Source: Arthrobacter sp. ISL-72 (GTDB lineage: Bacteria; Actinomycetota; Actinomycetes; Actinomycetales; Micrococcaceae). Taken from it: a stretch of DNA of 64,000 bases. Positions 34,144-43,092 of the stretch are shown here, in pieces (position 1 is the stretch's first letter; each line of letters opens with the position of its first letter). The notes beneath the pieces are model-generated. The model worked only from the letters and a program-made list of their open reading frames with translations. It was not told the origin of the DNA and did no database searches. A program made the translations under genes and the position numbers. The stretch lies in NCBI RefSeq assembly GCF_018613755.1, contig NZ_JAGGPP010000023.1, positions 1 through 64,000 on the forward strand. The letters are read 5' to 3'.

Positions 34144-35253
34144 TCAGTTCGGGGTCTCGAAGTCGCGGCAGGCCCTGTAGAGGTCCTTCCACTCGGGTCG
34201 GTTGCGGACCACGGTTTCCAGGTATTCCTGCCAGATCACCCGGTCCTGAACCGGGTCCTTAATCACCGCTCCGACCAGGCTGGCCGCCACGTCCTCGGCG
34301 CGGACGCTGCCGTCGCCGAAGTGGGCTGCCAGAGCCAGGCCGTTCGTCATGACCGAGATCGCTTCCGCTGTGGACAGGGTTGCTGACGGCGATTTGAGGG
34401 TGGTGCGCTGGTCCTGGGTCACGCCGGCGCGCAGTTCCCGCATCACTATGACCACCCGGCGGATCTCCGAGAGCGCCGAAAGATCAGCCGGAAGCTCGAG
34501 TGCTGCGCCAAGGCTGCGCACCCGGGTGGTGACAATCTCGACCTCCTGGTCAAGGCTGTCCGGCAGCGGCAGCACCACGGTGTTGAACCGGCGGCGCAGC
34601 GCAGATGACAGGTCGTTGACGCCCTTGTCGCGGTTGTTCGCGGTGGCGATCACATTGAATCCCTTGATCGCCTGCACCTCCGTATTAAGTTCGGGGATGG
34701 GCAGGGTCTTCTCGCTCAGGATCGTGATGAGGGAATCCTGTACGTCCGACGGGATCCGGGTGAGCTCTTCCACGCGCACCAGGCTGCCGGACTCCATGGC
34801 ACGCATCACCGGACCTGCCACCAAAGCCGCCCGGGATGGGCCGTCAGCGAGCAGTCGTGCATAGTTCCAGCCGTACCTCAGCGCCTCTTCCGGCGTGCCT
34901 GCTGTGCCCTGCACCACCAGCGTGGAGGTGCCCGAGATTGCCGCCGCAAGATGCTCGCCGAGCCAGGTCTTCGCGGTACCCGGCACGCCGAGCAGCAGCA
35001 GCCCGCGATCGGTCGCAAGGGACGCCACGGCCATTTCCACCAGCCGGGCCGAGCCCAGGTATTTCGGGCTGACCTGGGTGCCGTCCGGCAGCGTGCCGCC
35101 AAGGATGTAAGTGGCCACTGCCCAAGGGGAAAGCCGCCAGCTGGGCGGCCGGGGACGATCGTCGACGGCGGCAAGGGCCCGGAGTTCGTCGGCGTAGGCG
35201 GTTTCCGCGTGGGCGCGGAGAATCCCCGGAGCAGCAGTCTGGGCATCGGTCAT
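34144..35253 (-). CDS. MoxR-type AAA+ ATPase of the five-gene operon
   Basis: A 369-residue MoxR-group AAA+ protein. Walker A is GVPGTAKT at residues 89-96. The Walker B region reads SLVRVEEL (E162, E163), with Glu where Asp is usual. Sensor 1 is NVIATANNRDKG, and an arginine-rich ALRRRFNTVVLP follows. ATG 35253 overlaps the DUF5691 stop by 4 bp, and it is followed after 3 bp by DUF5682. MoxR ATPases are chaperones that usually work with VWA proteins; one is encoded at the end of this operon. Confidence 0.83.
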   Translation of the reverse strand: MTDAQTAAPGILRAHAETAYADELRALAAVDDRPRPPSWRLSPWAVATYILGGTLPDGTQVSPKYLGSARLVEMAVASLATDRGLLLLGVPGTAKTWLGEHLAAAISGTSTLVVQGTAGTPEEALRYGWNYARLLADGPSRAALVAGPVMRAMESGSLVRVEELTRIPSDVQDSLITILSEKTLPIPELNTEVQAIKGFNVIATANNRDKGVNDLSSALRRRFNTVVLPLPDSLDQEVEIVTTRVRSLGAALELPADLSALSEIRRVVIVMRELRAGVTQDQRTTLKSPSATLSTAEAISVMTNGLALAAHFGDGSVRAEDVAASLVGAVIKDPVQDRVIWQEYLETVVRNRPEWKDLYRACRDFETPN

Positions 35254-36746
35254 CGGAAGGCCTCCGTCAGCGATTGTCGGAACGATTGGTATTGCACGAC
35301 GTCACGAAACACGCGGCGCCGCGGGGCGTAGTCGTCGGAACGTTGGAGCAAGCGGCGGCACTGATCGGCCGTGTCCGACGGCAGCGCCGTCGGCAGGACC
35401 GCGGACAGCATTGTCGCCAGCTGGGCGCCGTTCTTTGCGGCGAGCAGCTCGAGGACCGCGTTGGCAAGTGGCGCGCTCCACGGCCTCTGCAAGTCGCGCA
35501 GCAACGGGACCAGTGCCATCGGCTGGGCCGTTCCGCTGCGGATATGGCGCAGCAGCGCCTGCTCGCGTTCGGCCGGCGCCAGGCAACCAAGCAGCCGCGC
35601 GTCGGTGCGGACACCGAGCAGCGCGCGCACCCACTCGGCGTCGTCGCGGAGGGCCGCTGTCGCGACTATTGTGTCGATGACGCGCGTTTCGCCGTCGAGC
35701 ATTGCCAGCGTCGCGGCAGTGCTGCGGTCGGCCGCCGCCGTCCAAACCTCGAGCGGGGCCCCGCGGATGATCGTGGCCAGCCGCCCCAGCCGGTCGGGTT
35801 CGCCGGTTCCGGGGGCAGGGGAAATCCCGTCGCGCAGGCCTGAGGGGTCAGGATCGGGCGGCAGGTCGATCTCGAACTGCTTCCGCAGCAAGCCTTTGAC
35901 GCGCAACAGTGTTTTGAGCCGGGCGGCCATGCGGCTGGCCCGGGCGCTCGTCGGGAGCCGGTCGAGCAGGCCGGCGGCGACATCCCGCACGCTCTTTGCC
36001 TTGTCGTCCAAGGCTTTTTCCAGCAGGTCTTCGTCGGCGGGTTCGAGGTTGATGGCGAAGACGGCCAGATGGGCGGCGCGTTCCCTGGCGCCGAGCGTAT
36101 CCCAGTGGGTGTGCAGCCGGTCGCGGGCGGCGGACGGGTCGCTGCCCCGGAGCCGTTCCAGTTCCGCAGTGGCGTCAGCCGTCCTCAGCCCGGCCCAGTC
36201 GACCGTCGCCGTGGGATTCGCGCCGGAGTCCCCGGGCCCGGAACCGTCTGGAGCGGGCCCCTGCCGCCCGGAGCCCTTTTGCCGGAGGCCCTGGAGCCAG
36301 CGGCCCCGGACTCCGATGGCCGGATGTGCATGCTCCGCCACGGACGGCCTTGCGTCAGCCAGGGCGAGCAGTGCAGGGAGCAAGCCGTGTGGAACCCGCT
36401 GTCCGGACGCAGCCGCGAGCTGCAGCCAGTCTGCCACCAGCTGCGTGCGTAGCTCGGGTCCAACCGGGGGCTGGTTGAGCAGCAGGTCCAACAGCCGCGC
36501 GGCGTCAGCGGAGGCCAGCGGGGCATCGTCCGGGGGTGCCGGATCAGGCAGCCTGCCGGTATCCAGCAGATCGGGGCGGCGGGCAGCACGGGTGGCGACA
36601 TCGACCAGTGCCGCCTGGTCCAGCAAAAGCTCCTCGCGCGAAAGGCCCTCGGGCGGGCGGAACTCCAACTCCGAGGGTGGAGCCGGCACCGGGTGCCGGC
36701 CGGTGCCAACGAGCGCCGAACTGCGGATGTCTGCCAGCCAGGTCAC
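35250..36746 (-). CDS. DUF5691-family protein, helical repeat-like
   Basis: A 498-residue Ala/Leu/Arg-rich protein, probably all helical and HEAT-like. The N-terminus LADIRSSALVGTGRHP is the most family-like part. A Gly/Pro-rich linker occurs around residue 160-185. No catalytic motif is visible. GTG 36746 forms a GTGA overlap with the SWIM gene, and its stop overlaps the MoxR start. It is best seen as a scaffold of the MoxR/VWA system, but that is a guess from context. Confidence 0.7.
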   Translation of the reverse strand: MTWLADIRSSALVGTGRHPVPAPPSELEFRPPEGLSREELLLDQAALVDVATRAARRPDLLDTGRLPDPAPPDDAPLASADAARLLDLLLNQPPVGPELRTQLVADWLQLAAASGQRVPHGLLPALLALADARPSVAEHAHPAIGVRGRWLQGLRQKGSGRQGPAPDGSGPGDSGANPTATVDWAGLRTADATAELERLRGSDPSAARDRLHTHWDTLGARERAAHLAVFAINLEPADEDLLEKALDDKAKSVRDVAAGLLDRLPTSARASRMAARLKTLLRVKGLLRKQFEIDLPPDPDPSGLRDGISPAPGTGEPDRLGRLATIIRGAPLEVWTAAADRSTAATLAMLDGETRVIDTIVATAALRDDAEWVRALLGVRTDARLLGCLAPAEREQALLRHIRSGTAQPMALVPLLRDLQRPWSAPLANAVLELLAAKNGAQLATMLSAVLPTALPSDTADQCRRLLQRSDDYAPRRRVFRDVVQYQSFRQSLTEAFR

Positions 36747-38041
36747 GGCGTCACCACCGCTCCCTCGATGACCACGGACAGGGGCCGCACGCGGCCCTCC
36801 TCGAGTTCTCCAAAAACGTTGACCGGGTGGCTGCCGGTGAGCGCCAGCAGGGAGTCCATGGCCGCGCCGACCAGCGGGAGGGCGTCGCCGGAACCATCCC
36901 GGAGCCAGCCAGCCTCACCCGGGCAGACGCGGACTCCGGCGAACAGCACAGGGTGGCGCTCGCGCCAGGGTGACAGCGCCACCGCGGCCGATTCCATATC
37001 CAACGCTTCGGCAATGCTGCAACCCTCACCGAGGCTGCCGGCCAGTCCACGCGGGGCCAGGGGACTGGTGAACATTGCCCGCTGCGGCGCGGAGCCGGGA
37101 TACCGCGCCACCGTGACGTCCAACAGGGCGCCCGCGAGCTGGGGTGTCGCGAGTGCTTGACCCTGGGCAGCGAAATCGAGCACGACCACCACCGTTCCGT
37201 CCGGGCCGCGAAGCCAGGTGCGCTGCTGCTGGAGCCGTCCGTCATCGCTGCGGTGGGCGCCGAGCACCAGCCATGGACCGGGAAGTGATTCTGCGGCATG
37301 GACCTCGGCCGACGCCGTCGCCCATCCGACTGCCACCCGGAGATCGGCAAACTCGTCGGGGGTCAGTTGGTCCCGTCTGCTCCAGGCCTTGGTCATTGCC
37401 CACCAGCGGCCGCTCCGCAAGAGCAGGTGGTCCGCCCAGTCGGCCCGCGCATGGATGTCCGAACCCATGGCCCGCACCTGTTCGGCCAGGCCCGGGAGCT
37501 GGGCGTCGACCAAGCGCCCGGCGACGCCGTCCCACCAGGAGTACGGCTGGTTGTGCGCAGAGGCCAGCCCGGTCCGGACGAGATCGGTCAACCAGCGGGC
37601 GAAGTCGGCGATCCCCGCGTCCATCAGCGTGAGCCTGTCGGAAAGCCGCTTGGCCTGTGCCACGGGATCCGTCTGCTGCTCCGACTGGCGGCGCTCCCGG
37701 GTGGCGGCCCGGTCTGCACGCTGGGCTGCCCATTCCTCAGCGAAGCCGGCAGTCTCCACGCCGGCGGCGGCAGCTTCCTCCCGGGCCCACAGAAGGAGGA
37801 GCGCCAGCGCGTGTTTGCACGGGAACTTCCGGCTGGGGCACGAGCATCGGTAGGCGGGGGCGGCAATGTCGACGCTCACCTGATAGGGAGTCTTTCCGCT
37901 GCCCTGGCACTTACCCCAGACCAGGACGTCATTGCTGCCCGTATCGGACCAGGGGCCCGGACGTGCCAGCTTTCGGGCGGCCGCCAAGGAAGATGCGTCG
38001 GGCGCTGCGCCGATCACCCTCTCCTCGCTCCAACGCCCCAT
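36743..38041 (-). CDS. SWIM zinc-finger protein, first gene of the five-gene operon
   Basis: A 432-residue protein with a SWIM finger near the N-terminus: CSCPSRKFPCKH uses C66, C68, C75 and H77 (CxC-x6-CxH). The rest is Ala/Trp-rich without known motifs. I use ATG 38041, giving the family-like start MGRWSEERVIG; an ATG three codons upstream (38050) is possible. Neither has a strong ribosome binding site. SWIM fingers bind DNA or proteins, so this may be the target-recognition part. It is divergent from an exonuclease-like gene with a 76-bp gap. Confidence 0.72.
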   Translation of the reverse strand: MGRWSEERVIGAAPDASSLAAARKLARPGPWSDTGSNDVLVWGKCQGSGKTPYQVSVDIAAPAYRCSCPSRKFPCKHALALLLLWAREEAAAAGVETAGFAEEWAAQRADRAATRERRQSEQQTDPVAQAKRLSDRLTLMDAGIADFARWLTDLVRTGLASAHNQPYSWWDGVAGRLVDAQLPGLAEQVRAMGSDIHARADWADHLLLRSGRWWAMTKAWSRRDQLTPDEFADLRVAVGWATASAEVHAAESLPGPWLVLGAHRSDDGRLQQQRTWLRGPDGTVVVVLDFAAQGQALATPQLAGALLDVTVARYPGSAPQRAMFTSPLAPRGLAGSLGEGCSIAEALDMESAAVALSPWRERHPVLFAGVRVCPGEAGWLRDGSGDALPLVGAAMDSLLALTGSHPVNVFGELEEGRVRPLSVVIEGAVVTP

Positions 38042-38117
38042 AAAACACATTCTGCCCGACGTCCGGCGCTATGCAAGATATACGTTGCAACCACACGAAT
38101 CCGTGTCAGGATCAGTT

Positions 38118-39056
38118 ATGCCACACCGCCTGATGCTGCTTGATACCGCGTCGTTGTACTTTCGTGCCTTCTACGGCGTGCCGGATACGATCCGCCGCCC
38201 GGACGGCACGCCGGTGAACGCCGTCCGCGGCCTGCTGGACATGATCGCCCGGCTCACCACCGACTACGGGGCAACGCACCTTGTGGCGTGCTGGGACGAT
38301 GACTGGCGTCCGCAATGGCGTGTGGACCTCCTCCCGAGCTACAAATCCCATCGGGTCGCGGAGGTGGTGGCAGGAGCGCCTGATGTGGAGGTGGTGCCGG
38401 ATGCGCTTGAGGCGCAGCTTCCGATGATCCGCCGGGTGCTCTATCTTGCCGGCATCGCCGTCGTGGGGGCTGCTGAACACGAGGCCGACGACGTCGTCGG
38501 AACCTATGCGAGCCACGCCCGGCTCCCGGTCGACGTCGTAACGGGGGACCGCGATCTCTTCCAGGTCGTTGACGACGCCCGGCAGGTGCGGGTCATTTAC
38601 ACTGCGCGCGGCATGAAGAACCTTGAAGTCATCACGGACGTTGTCGTCGTCGGCAAATACCGCGTGCTGCCCCAGCAGTACGCGGACTATGCGACCCTTC
38701 GGGGCGACGCCTCCGACGGGCTGCCGGGTGTCGCCGGGATCGGCGAGAAGACCGCCGCCTCGCTGCTCGCCGAGTACGGCACCCTTGACGGGCTGCTTGC
38801 GGCGGCCTCGGCTCCCGACCGCGGACTGTCCGCATCTGTGCGGTCCAAACTTGCTGCGGCTGCCGATTACCTCGCCGTCGCCCCGGCGGTTGTGAAGGTG
38901 GTGCGCGACCTCGAACTGCCCACGCTCGAAGAGGCCGGTGCGCAGCTGCATCCTGTCGCGGCGGGTTCGCGCGCCGAACTTGAACGCCTAGCGACCGAGT
39001 GGAACCTCGGGGGCTCGGTCAGGCGGCTCCTCGCGGCCCTCGACTCACGGAACTGA
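38118..39056 (+). CDS. 5'-3' exonuclease, polymerase I N-domain type
   Basis: A 312-residue stand-alone FEN/PIN-like nuclease resembling the 5'-nuclease domain of DNA polymerase I. Conserved acidic sites occur in LLDTASLYFRAFYG, CWDDDWRPQWR, EHEADDVVGTYA and VVTGDRDLFQVV; the helix-hairpin-helix is DGLPGVAGIGEKTAASLL. AGGA lies 6 nt before ATG 38118. Such proteins remove RNA primers or flaps in Actinobacteria. It shares its 76-bp upstream region with the five-gene operon on the other strand. Confidence 0.85.
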   Translation: MPHRLMLLDTASLYFRAFYGVPDTIRRPDGTPVNAVRGLLDMIARLTTDYGATHLVACWDDDWRPQWRVDLLPSYKSHRVAEVVAGAPDVEVVPDALEAQLPMIRRVLYLAGIAVVGAAEHEADDVVGTYASHARLPVDVVTGDRDLFQVVDDARQVRVIYTARGMKNLEVITDVVVVGKYRVLPQQYADYATLRGDASDGLPGVAGIGEKTAASLLAEYGTLDGLLAAASAPDRGLSASVRSKLAAAADYLAVAPAVVKVVRDLELPTLEEAGAQLHPVAAGSRAELERLATEWNLGGSVRRLLAALDSRN

Positions 39057-39116
39057 CACTGGGTGGACTCTCCGGGCTGGCTCCGGAGTGTGTGACTCGT
39101 GGTCCCACAAGGGGTA

Positions 39117-39149
39117 GACGCCGCGGGCCCTGCTTGGGCCCGCGGCGTC
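39117..39149. terminator. Strong bidirectional terminator hairpin
   Basis: GACGCCGCGGGCCC (39117-39130) and its exact complement (39136-39149) form a 14-bp perfect stem with a TGCTT loop. It sits in the 102-bp gap between the convergent exonuclease and DUF2382 genes. Confidence 0.85.
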
Positions 39150-39158
39150 TGGCGGGTA

Positions 39159-39980
39159 CTAGCGGCGGGTGTCCCTGTCCCTGATGCCGTCGGTGTCGAC
39201 CTGCTCCTTGCGGACCTGTTCCGTGACTGTTTCCTCGTCCGTGACAGTTTCCTTGCCGAGGCGGACCCGTTCGACCGGAACGGTTTCCTTTTCGACCACC
39301 GGGCGCTCTTCGTGGAGGGTCACCTCGTGCTCCTCCTCGCTGATGTCAGGGCCGGAGAGGGCATCGCCGCGGTTGGCGTCGGTGATCGGTTCCCGGTCGA
39401 TCCTGACTTCCTCCCGGCTGACGGGTACGGTTTGGGTCACGTTCTCGGTGACCACATATTTGCGCAGCCTGGCCCGGCCGGTGGCTTGCCGTTCGGTGCC
39501 GACATTCACGCGTTCCTCCGAGCGGGTCATGGCGTCGTCCGTCGTGGGGCCGGAAGTATCCCGGCCGACAGTGCCCGCAGCGTCCCGGTCATCAAAGCCC
39601 GTGCCGCGCCCTGTGGCGTAGTCATCGTCCCGTCCCTCGACCGCGTCGGTGTAGGAGCGGCCGCCGCCGAGCTCGTAGTGCTGGTAGAGCCGGTCCTCTT
39701 CGCCGGGTTCGAGGTGTCCGTCGACCTCTACCCGGGGAGCGTCCTTGACCTGTTCCTTGGTGTAGGGGACCACGACGTCGTTGCCTTCGGTCCGCGCGGC
39801 AGTAAGCGGAACGAATGATTCGGAAGTCCCGAACAGTCCGGTCTTGACGGTTACCCAGTTGGGTTCGCCGGTTTCGTCGTCGATGTAGACCTGGCCGATG
39901 GAACCGATCTTGTCCCCGTCCTGGGAGAGGACGTTTCCGCCCTTTTCGAGCAGACTGTCAATGTTTTCCCTGGTGAACAT
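39159..39980 (-). CDS. PRC-barrel and DUF2382 stress-type protein
   Basis: A 273-residue very charged protein. Residues 1-80 form a PRC-barrel (DKIGSIGQVYIDDETGEPNW), followed by a Gly/Asp/Arg-rich linker and a C-terminal DUF2382 domain of alternating acidic and basic beta-like repeats (EEHEVTLHEERPVVEKE). AAGGAG lies 5 nt before ATG 39980. Similar proteins are common in desiccation- and radiation-tolerant Actinobacteria and are often stress-induced; function is unknown. It stands alone with a 427-bp upstream region. Confidence 0.83.
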   Translation of the reverse strand: MFTRENIDSLLEKGGNVLSQDGDKIGSIGQVYIDDETGEPNWVTVKTGLFGTSESFVPLTAARTEGNDVVVPYTKEQVKDAPRVEVDGHLEPGEEDRLYQHYELGGGRSYTDAVEGRDDDYATGRGTGFDDRDAAGTVGRDTSGPTTDDAMTRSEERVNVGTERQATGRARLRKYVVTENVTQTVPVSREEVRIDREPITDANRGDALSGPDISEEEHEVTLHEERPVVEKETVPVERVRLGKETVTDEETVTEQVRKEQVDTDGIRDRDTRR

Positions 39981-40354
39981 GGTGTCTCCTTCTGATCTTG
40001 GTGATGAACTGGCCTGAACGGCCCGCAGGCCTGGAAGGGTGGTGCGCTGGCCGGGTGCTGGCATTCCCGCTGTTAGCAGTGGCGGGCTCCGGACGTTGGA
40101 CCTCTGCTTGATCCATCCGCCGCCCGCACTCACGGGGTGTCTTCCGCATGTGCCTTGGATCACCTTCCAGTCATCTACTTAGCCATACATTCCACCCAAA
40201 TAGCAAGCATGCTTATTGATTTTCTGGGCGGGCCGTTACGTGGCGTCTGCTGCAACTGGTTGCAACGGCCAAGGCGATGCCCAGCGGGATGCCAGCCTGG
40301 TTCCGAAGGGCTTCTCATGGGGGTCGGAAGAAGAGGATGCGCTCGATCTCGCCG
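39981..40354. other. Non-coding region upstream of the DUF2382 gene
   Basis: About 370 bp without a supported gene. It is locally A+T-rich at 40170-40225, which probably holds the promoter of the DUF2382 gene on the minus strand. Two palindromes are visible: AAGCATGCTT (40205-40214, with imperfect extension) and TGCAAC-TG-GTTGCA (40251-40264). The second looks like a LacI-family operator without an adjacent promoter. Short open frames here have no start signals or motifs. Confidence 0.5.
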
Positions 40355-40395
40355 GGGCGTCCCGTTGATTGGGCTGCCCTGCTGGCGGGACGCCC
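40355..40395 (-). terminator. Terminator hairpin of the LacI gene
   Basis: GGGCGTCCCG (40355-40364) pairs perfectly with CGGGACGCCC (40386-40395); the loop is 21 nt. It lies 13 nt after the stop of the LacI gene on the minus strand. Confidence 0.6.
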
Positions 40396-40407
40396 TGCGT
40401 TAGCTGC

Positions 40408-41445
40408 TCAGGCCGTCGGTGCCGGAGCGGTGCTCCTGCGGACCACCAGCCGGGGGGGCAGTACGTGGGTGCGTTGCGGCAACGAGGGATCATCCATGCG
40501 TTCGAGGAGCAGTTGGGCGGCCCGGATGCCGACGTCGCGGCTTACGGGGTCCACGCTGGTCAGCGAAAGGTGCCGGATTGCGGCCAAGTAGGTGTTGTCG
40601 TACCCGATCAGCGAGAGCTGTGAAGGAACGTCGATGCCGTGATCGTCAGCAGCCGAAAGTGCTCCGACGGCCAGGATGTCGTTGGCGGCGAGGACCGCGG
40701 TTGGCGTGCGGCCGCCGTCGATGAGGCTGTTCATCGCCTCAAAACCGGAATGTTCGCTCAGGTCCGTCTGCACCACCCGGATGAACTCTTCGAGGCCCTG
40801 GCGACGCATAATGTCCTGATAGGCGCTGGCCCGCAAGGCAGCGGAGCCGGTGGGCGCGCTTAAGTACGCAATGTCGCGGTGGCCGAGACCGATCAGGTGT
40901 TCCACCGCCGAGCGTGCGCCGGCGACGTCGTCGTTGGTCACCAGATCCGCCGTCGGTAGTTCGAAGGCGCGGACCCCGGCGACTACCGTCGGTGTGTGTG
41001 CGGTGGCGCGCAGAAGGTTGTCATCGGGCCGGACGTCCCCGGCGATGATGAGGCCGTCCACGCGCAGTTCCATGAAGGCGGACACCGGACTCTCACCGGG
41101 CCTGGCAAGGTACGTCGGGTCGCCGAGGACCATCCTGAGGTTCTTTTCGCCGAGGACGCTCTGCAGCCCGTCGAGCATCTCGACGAACCAGGGATTCGCC
41201 AGGTCGTCGAGCAGAACTCCCACAATCCGGGTGCGCCCGCTGGCGAGCCAGCGGGCCGCATTGCTGGGCCGGTAGTCTAGTGCCGCTATCGCCTCCTCAA
41301 CCGCCTGCTTTCGTTCGGCGCTGACCTTGGGGGAGCCGCGCAGCACCAGCGAAACGAGGGCTCGCGAGACGCCGGCTACCCGTGCGACGTCGTTGATGGT
41401 GGCGCGTTTGGCCGCTTCCTGGCGTTTCAATTCACTTTCCGACAA
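40408..41445 (-). CDS. LacI-family regulator, next to a sugar porter
   Basis: A 345-residue LacI protein with helix-turn-helix TINDVARVAGVSRALVSLVL, then a hinge (SNAARWLASGRT) and a sensor domain ending in LIGYDNTYLA and LTSVDPVSRDVG. No ATG fits. TTG 41445 behind GGGGG gives 15 residues before the helix-turn-helix and is my choice; confidence in the start is moderate. It lies downstream of the sugar porter gene on the same strand, separated by a long hairpin, and may bind the palindrome in the porter promoter at 43095-43110. Confidence 0.82.
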   Translation of the reverse strand: MSESELKRQEAAKRATINDVARVAGVSRALVSLVLRGSPKVSAERKQAVEEAIAALDYRPSNAARWLASGRTRIVGVLLDDLANPWFVEMLDGLQSVLGEKNLRMVLGDPTYLARPGESPVSAFMELRVDGLIIAGDVRPDDNLLRATAHTPTVVAGVRAFELPTADLVTNDDVAGARSAVEHLIGLGHRDIAYLSAPTGSAALRASAYQDIMRRQGLEEFIRVVQTDLSEHSGFEAMNSLIDGGRTPTAVLAANDILAVGALSAADDHGIDVPSQLSLIGYDNTYLAAIRHLSLTSVDPVSRDVGIRAAQLLLERMDDPSLPQRTHVLPPRLVVRRSTAPAPTA

Positions 41446-41470
41446 CTGGCCCCCGTTCTGCCAGCAAGCG

Positions 41471-41521
41471 TATCGCGGATGGGACGGCTGGCTGTGGCAG
41501 CCTGCCGTCCCATCCGCGATA
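41471..41521 (-). terminator. Very long hairpin between the sugar porter and LacI genes
   Basis: An 18-bp perfect outer stem (41471-41488 with 41504-41521) encloses a single T-T mismatch and a further GGCTG/CAGCC stem with a TGG loop, 51 nt in all. It follows the sugar porter stop by 28 nt. There is no T-tract, but its stability suggests efficient termination or protection of the 3' end. Confidence 0.7.
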
Positions 41522-41548
41522 TTCGTGTGCAGAGGTGTTACGTCAATT

Positions 41549-43009
41549 TCACCGGGTTGACGCCTTCTCGCCCGACGACGCCGGGGGTGTGATGACGGGG
41601 AGGCTGCCAGTGCGGAAGTGCACCTCGAGTTCTTCCAGCGACTGCCCCTTGGTCTCGGGAACGAACTTGGCCACAAAGAACAGGGACACGATGTTCACCA
41701 GGACGAAGACGGTGAAGGTTCCGGTCGAGCCGAGGGCGACGACAAGGATCGGGAAGACGAAGGAGATGGCCGCATTGACCGTCCACAGGGCAAAGACGGC
41801 GATGCCCATGGCGAAACCGCGGATGGCCATCGGGAAGATTTCCGAAAGAAGAAGCCACACGCACGTGCCGATGAAGCACTGCACGAAAGCGACGAACAGC
41901 ATCATGGCGCCGAGGATGGTGTAGCTGACGAAGTCTGACTGGGGCAGTGTGAAAACGACGGCGAGGAGCGCCTGGGAGCCGACGACGCCGGAGAACCCGA
42001 TGACCAGCATGCGGCGCCGCCCGACAAAGCCGAGCAGGTAGATGCCCAGGATCGTCATGACCACTGAGGTCACGCCGACGGCGATGGTGGCTACCAGTGA
42101 TGCACTGACGCCCAGTCCGCTGCGTTCCAGGATCGAGGGCGCGTAGTAGTTCACGGTGTTGATGCCCGTGGCCTGCTGGACTACTGCGAGGCCGATGCCG
42201 ATCCACAGGAGCTTGCGCATCCAGGGATTGTTCTTGAGGTCACGCCAGGCATGGGACCGCTCATTCCGGGCAGTGTTGGCGGCGTCCACGATCTCCCTGT
42301 ATTCGAAATCGGCTTCCTCCGGGCTGCGGCTGAGGTCAAGGATGCGCCGGCTGTCCGCAAAGCGGTCCCGGATCGCGAACCAGCGGGGCGATTCGGGCAG
42401 GAGGAGCATGCCGATCAGCAGCGCGATCGCAGGAATGGATGCCACGCCCAGCATGAAGCGCCAGACCTGGGGATCATGGATGAGGGCGTCGAGCAGTGCG
42501 TTGATGGCAAAGGCGAGCATCTGCCCGGTCACGATCATGAGTTCGTTGATGGTGACCATCCGGCCGCGAAGATGTGCCGGGGCCATTTCGGCCAGGTAGA
42601 GGGGACAGGTGACGGCTGCGGCGCCAACGCCGAGGCCGAGGATGACGCGTGCCACCACCATGAAGCCGACTGTCGGTGCGACTGCACAGCCAAGTGCGCC
42701 CACCAGGAAGAGCAGCGCGCAGATGAGGAGCGTGCCGCGGCGGCCAAGGCTATCAGCCAGCCGGCCGCCGCTGAGTGCGCCGACAGCCGCACCGGGGAAC
42801 AGCAGGGCGCTGACCACGGTGGCTTCCTCGACAGGGTTCATGTTCAGCGAGTCCTGCATGTAGAGCAGGGCACCGGAGATGACGCCGGTGTCGTAGCCGA
42901 ACAGGAGTCCGCCGAGAGTGGAGATAACAGTGAGGCGGGCGAGATACCCGCGATGTTTGGAGCCCGGTTTGTTGTGCTGGGCACTGGGGCTTGCTGCATG
43001 CAACGACAT
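41549..43009 (-). CDS. Sugar porter family MFS transporter
   Basis: A 486-residue, 12-segment proton-coupled sugar or inositol transporter. Sugar-porter signatures are GGLLFGYDTGVISGAL in segment 1, GRLADSLGRRGTL, PESPRWF after segment 6, QQATGINTVNYYAPSI in segment 7 and VPETKGQSLEELE at the C-terminus. GAGGA precedes ATG 43009. A promoter with an embedded operator lies upstream. The substrate is not determinable; xylose/glucose/myo-inositol-type transporters are the close relatives. Confidence 0.88.
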   Translation of the reverse strand: MSLHAASPSAQHNKPGSKHRGYLARLTVISTLGGLLFGYDTGVISGALLYMQDSLNMNPVEEATVVSALLFPGAAVGALSGGRLADSLGRRGTLLICALLFLVGALGCAVAPTVGFMVVARVILGLGVGAAAVTCPLYLAEMAPAHLRGRMVTINELMIVTGQMLAFAINALLDALIHDPQVWRFMLGVASIPAIALLIGMLLLPESPRWFAIRDRFADSRRILDLSRSPEEADFEYREIVDAANTARNERSHAWRDLKNNPWMRKLLWIGIGLAVVQQATGINTVNYYAPSILERSGLGVSASLVATIAVGVTSVVMTILGIYLLGFVGRRRMLVIGFSGVVGSQALLAVVFTLPQSDFVSYTILGAMMLFVAFVQCFIGTCVWLLLSEIFPMAIRGFAMGIAVFALWTVNAAISFVFPILVVALGSTGTFTVFVLVNIVSLFFVAKFVPETKGQSLEELEVHFRTGSLPVITPPASSGEKASTR

Positions 43010-43092
43010 TGTTGATTCCTCGGATCGTTCGGCCCGAACGTCTTGGACCTTGGGTAGGGGATTCCGGCGAGTGCGCCAGGTCACGTGCAACT

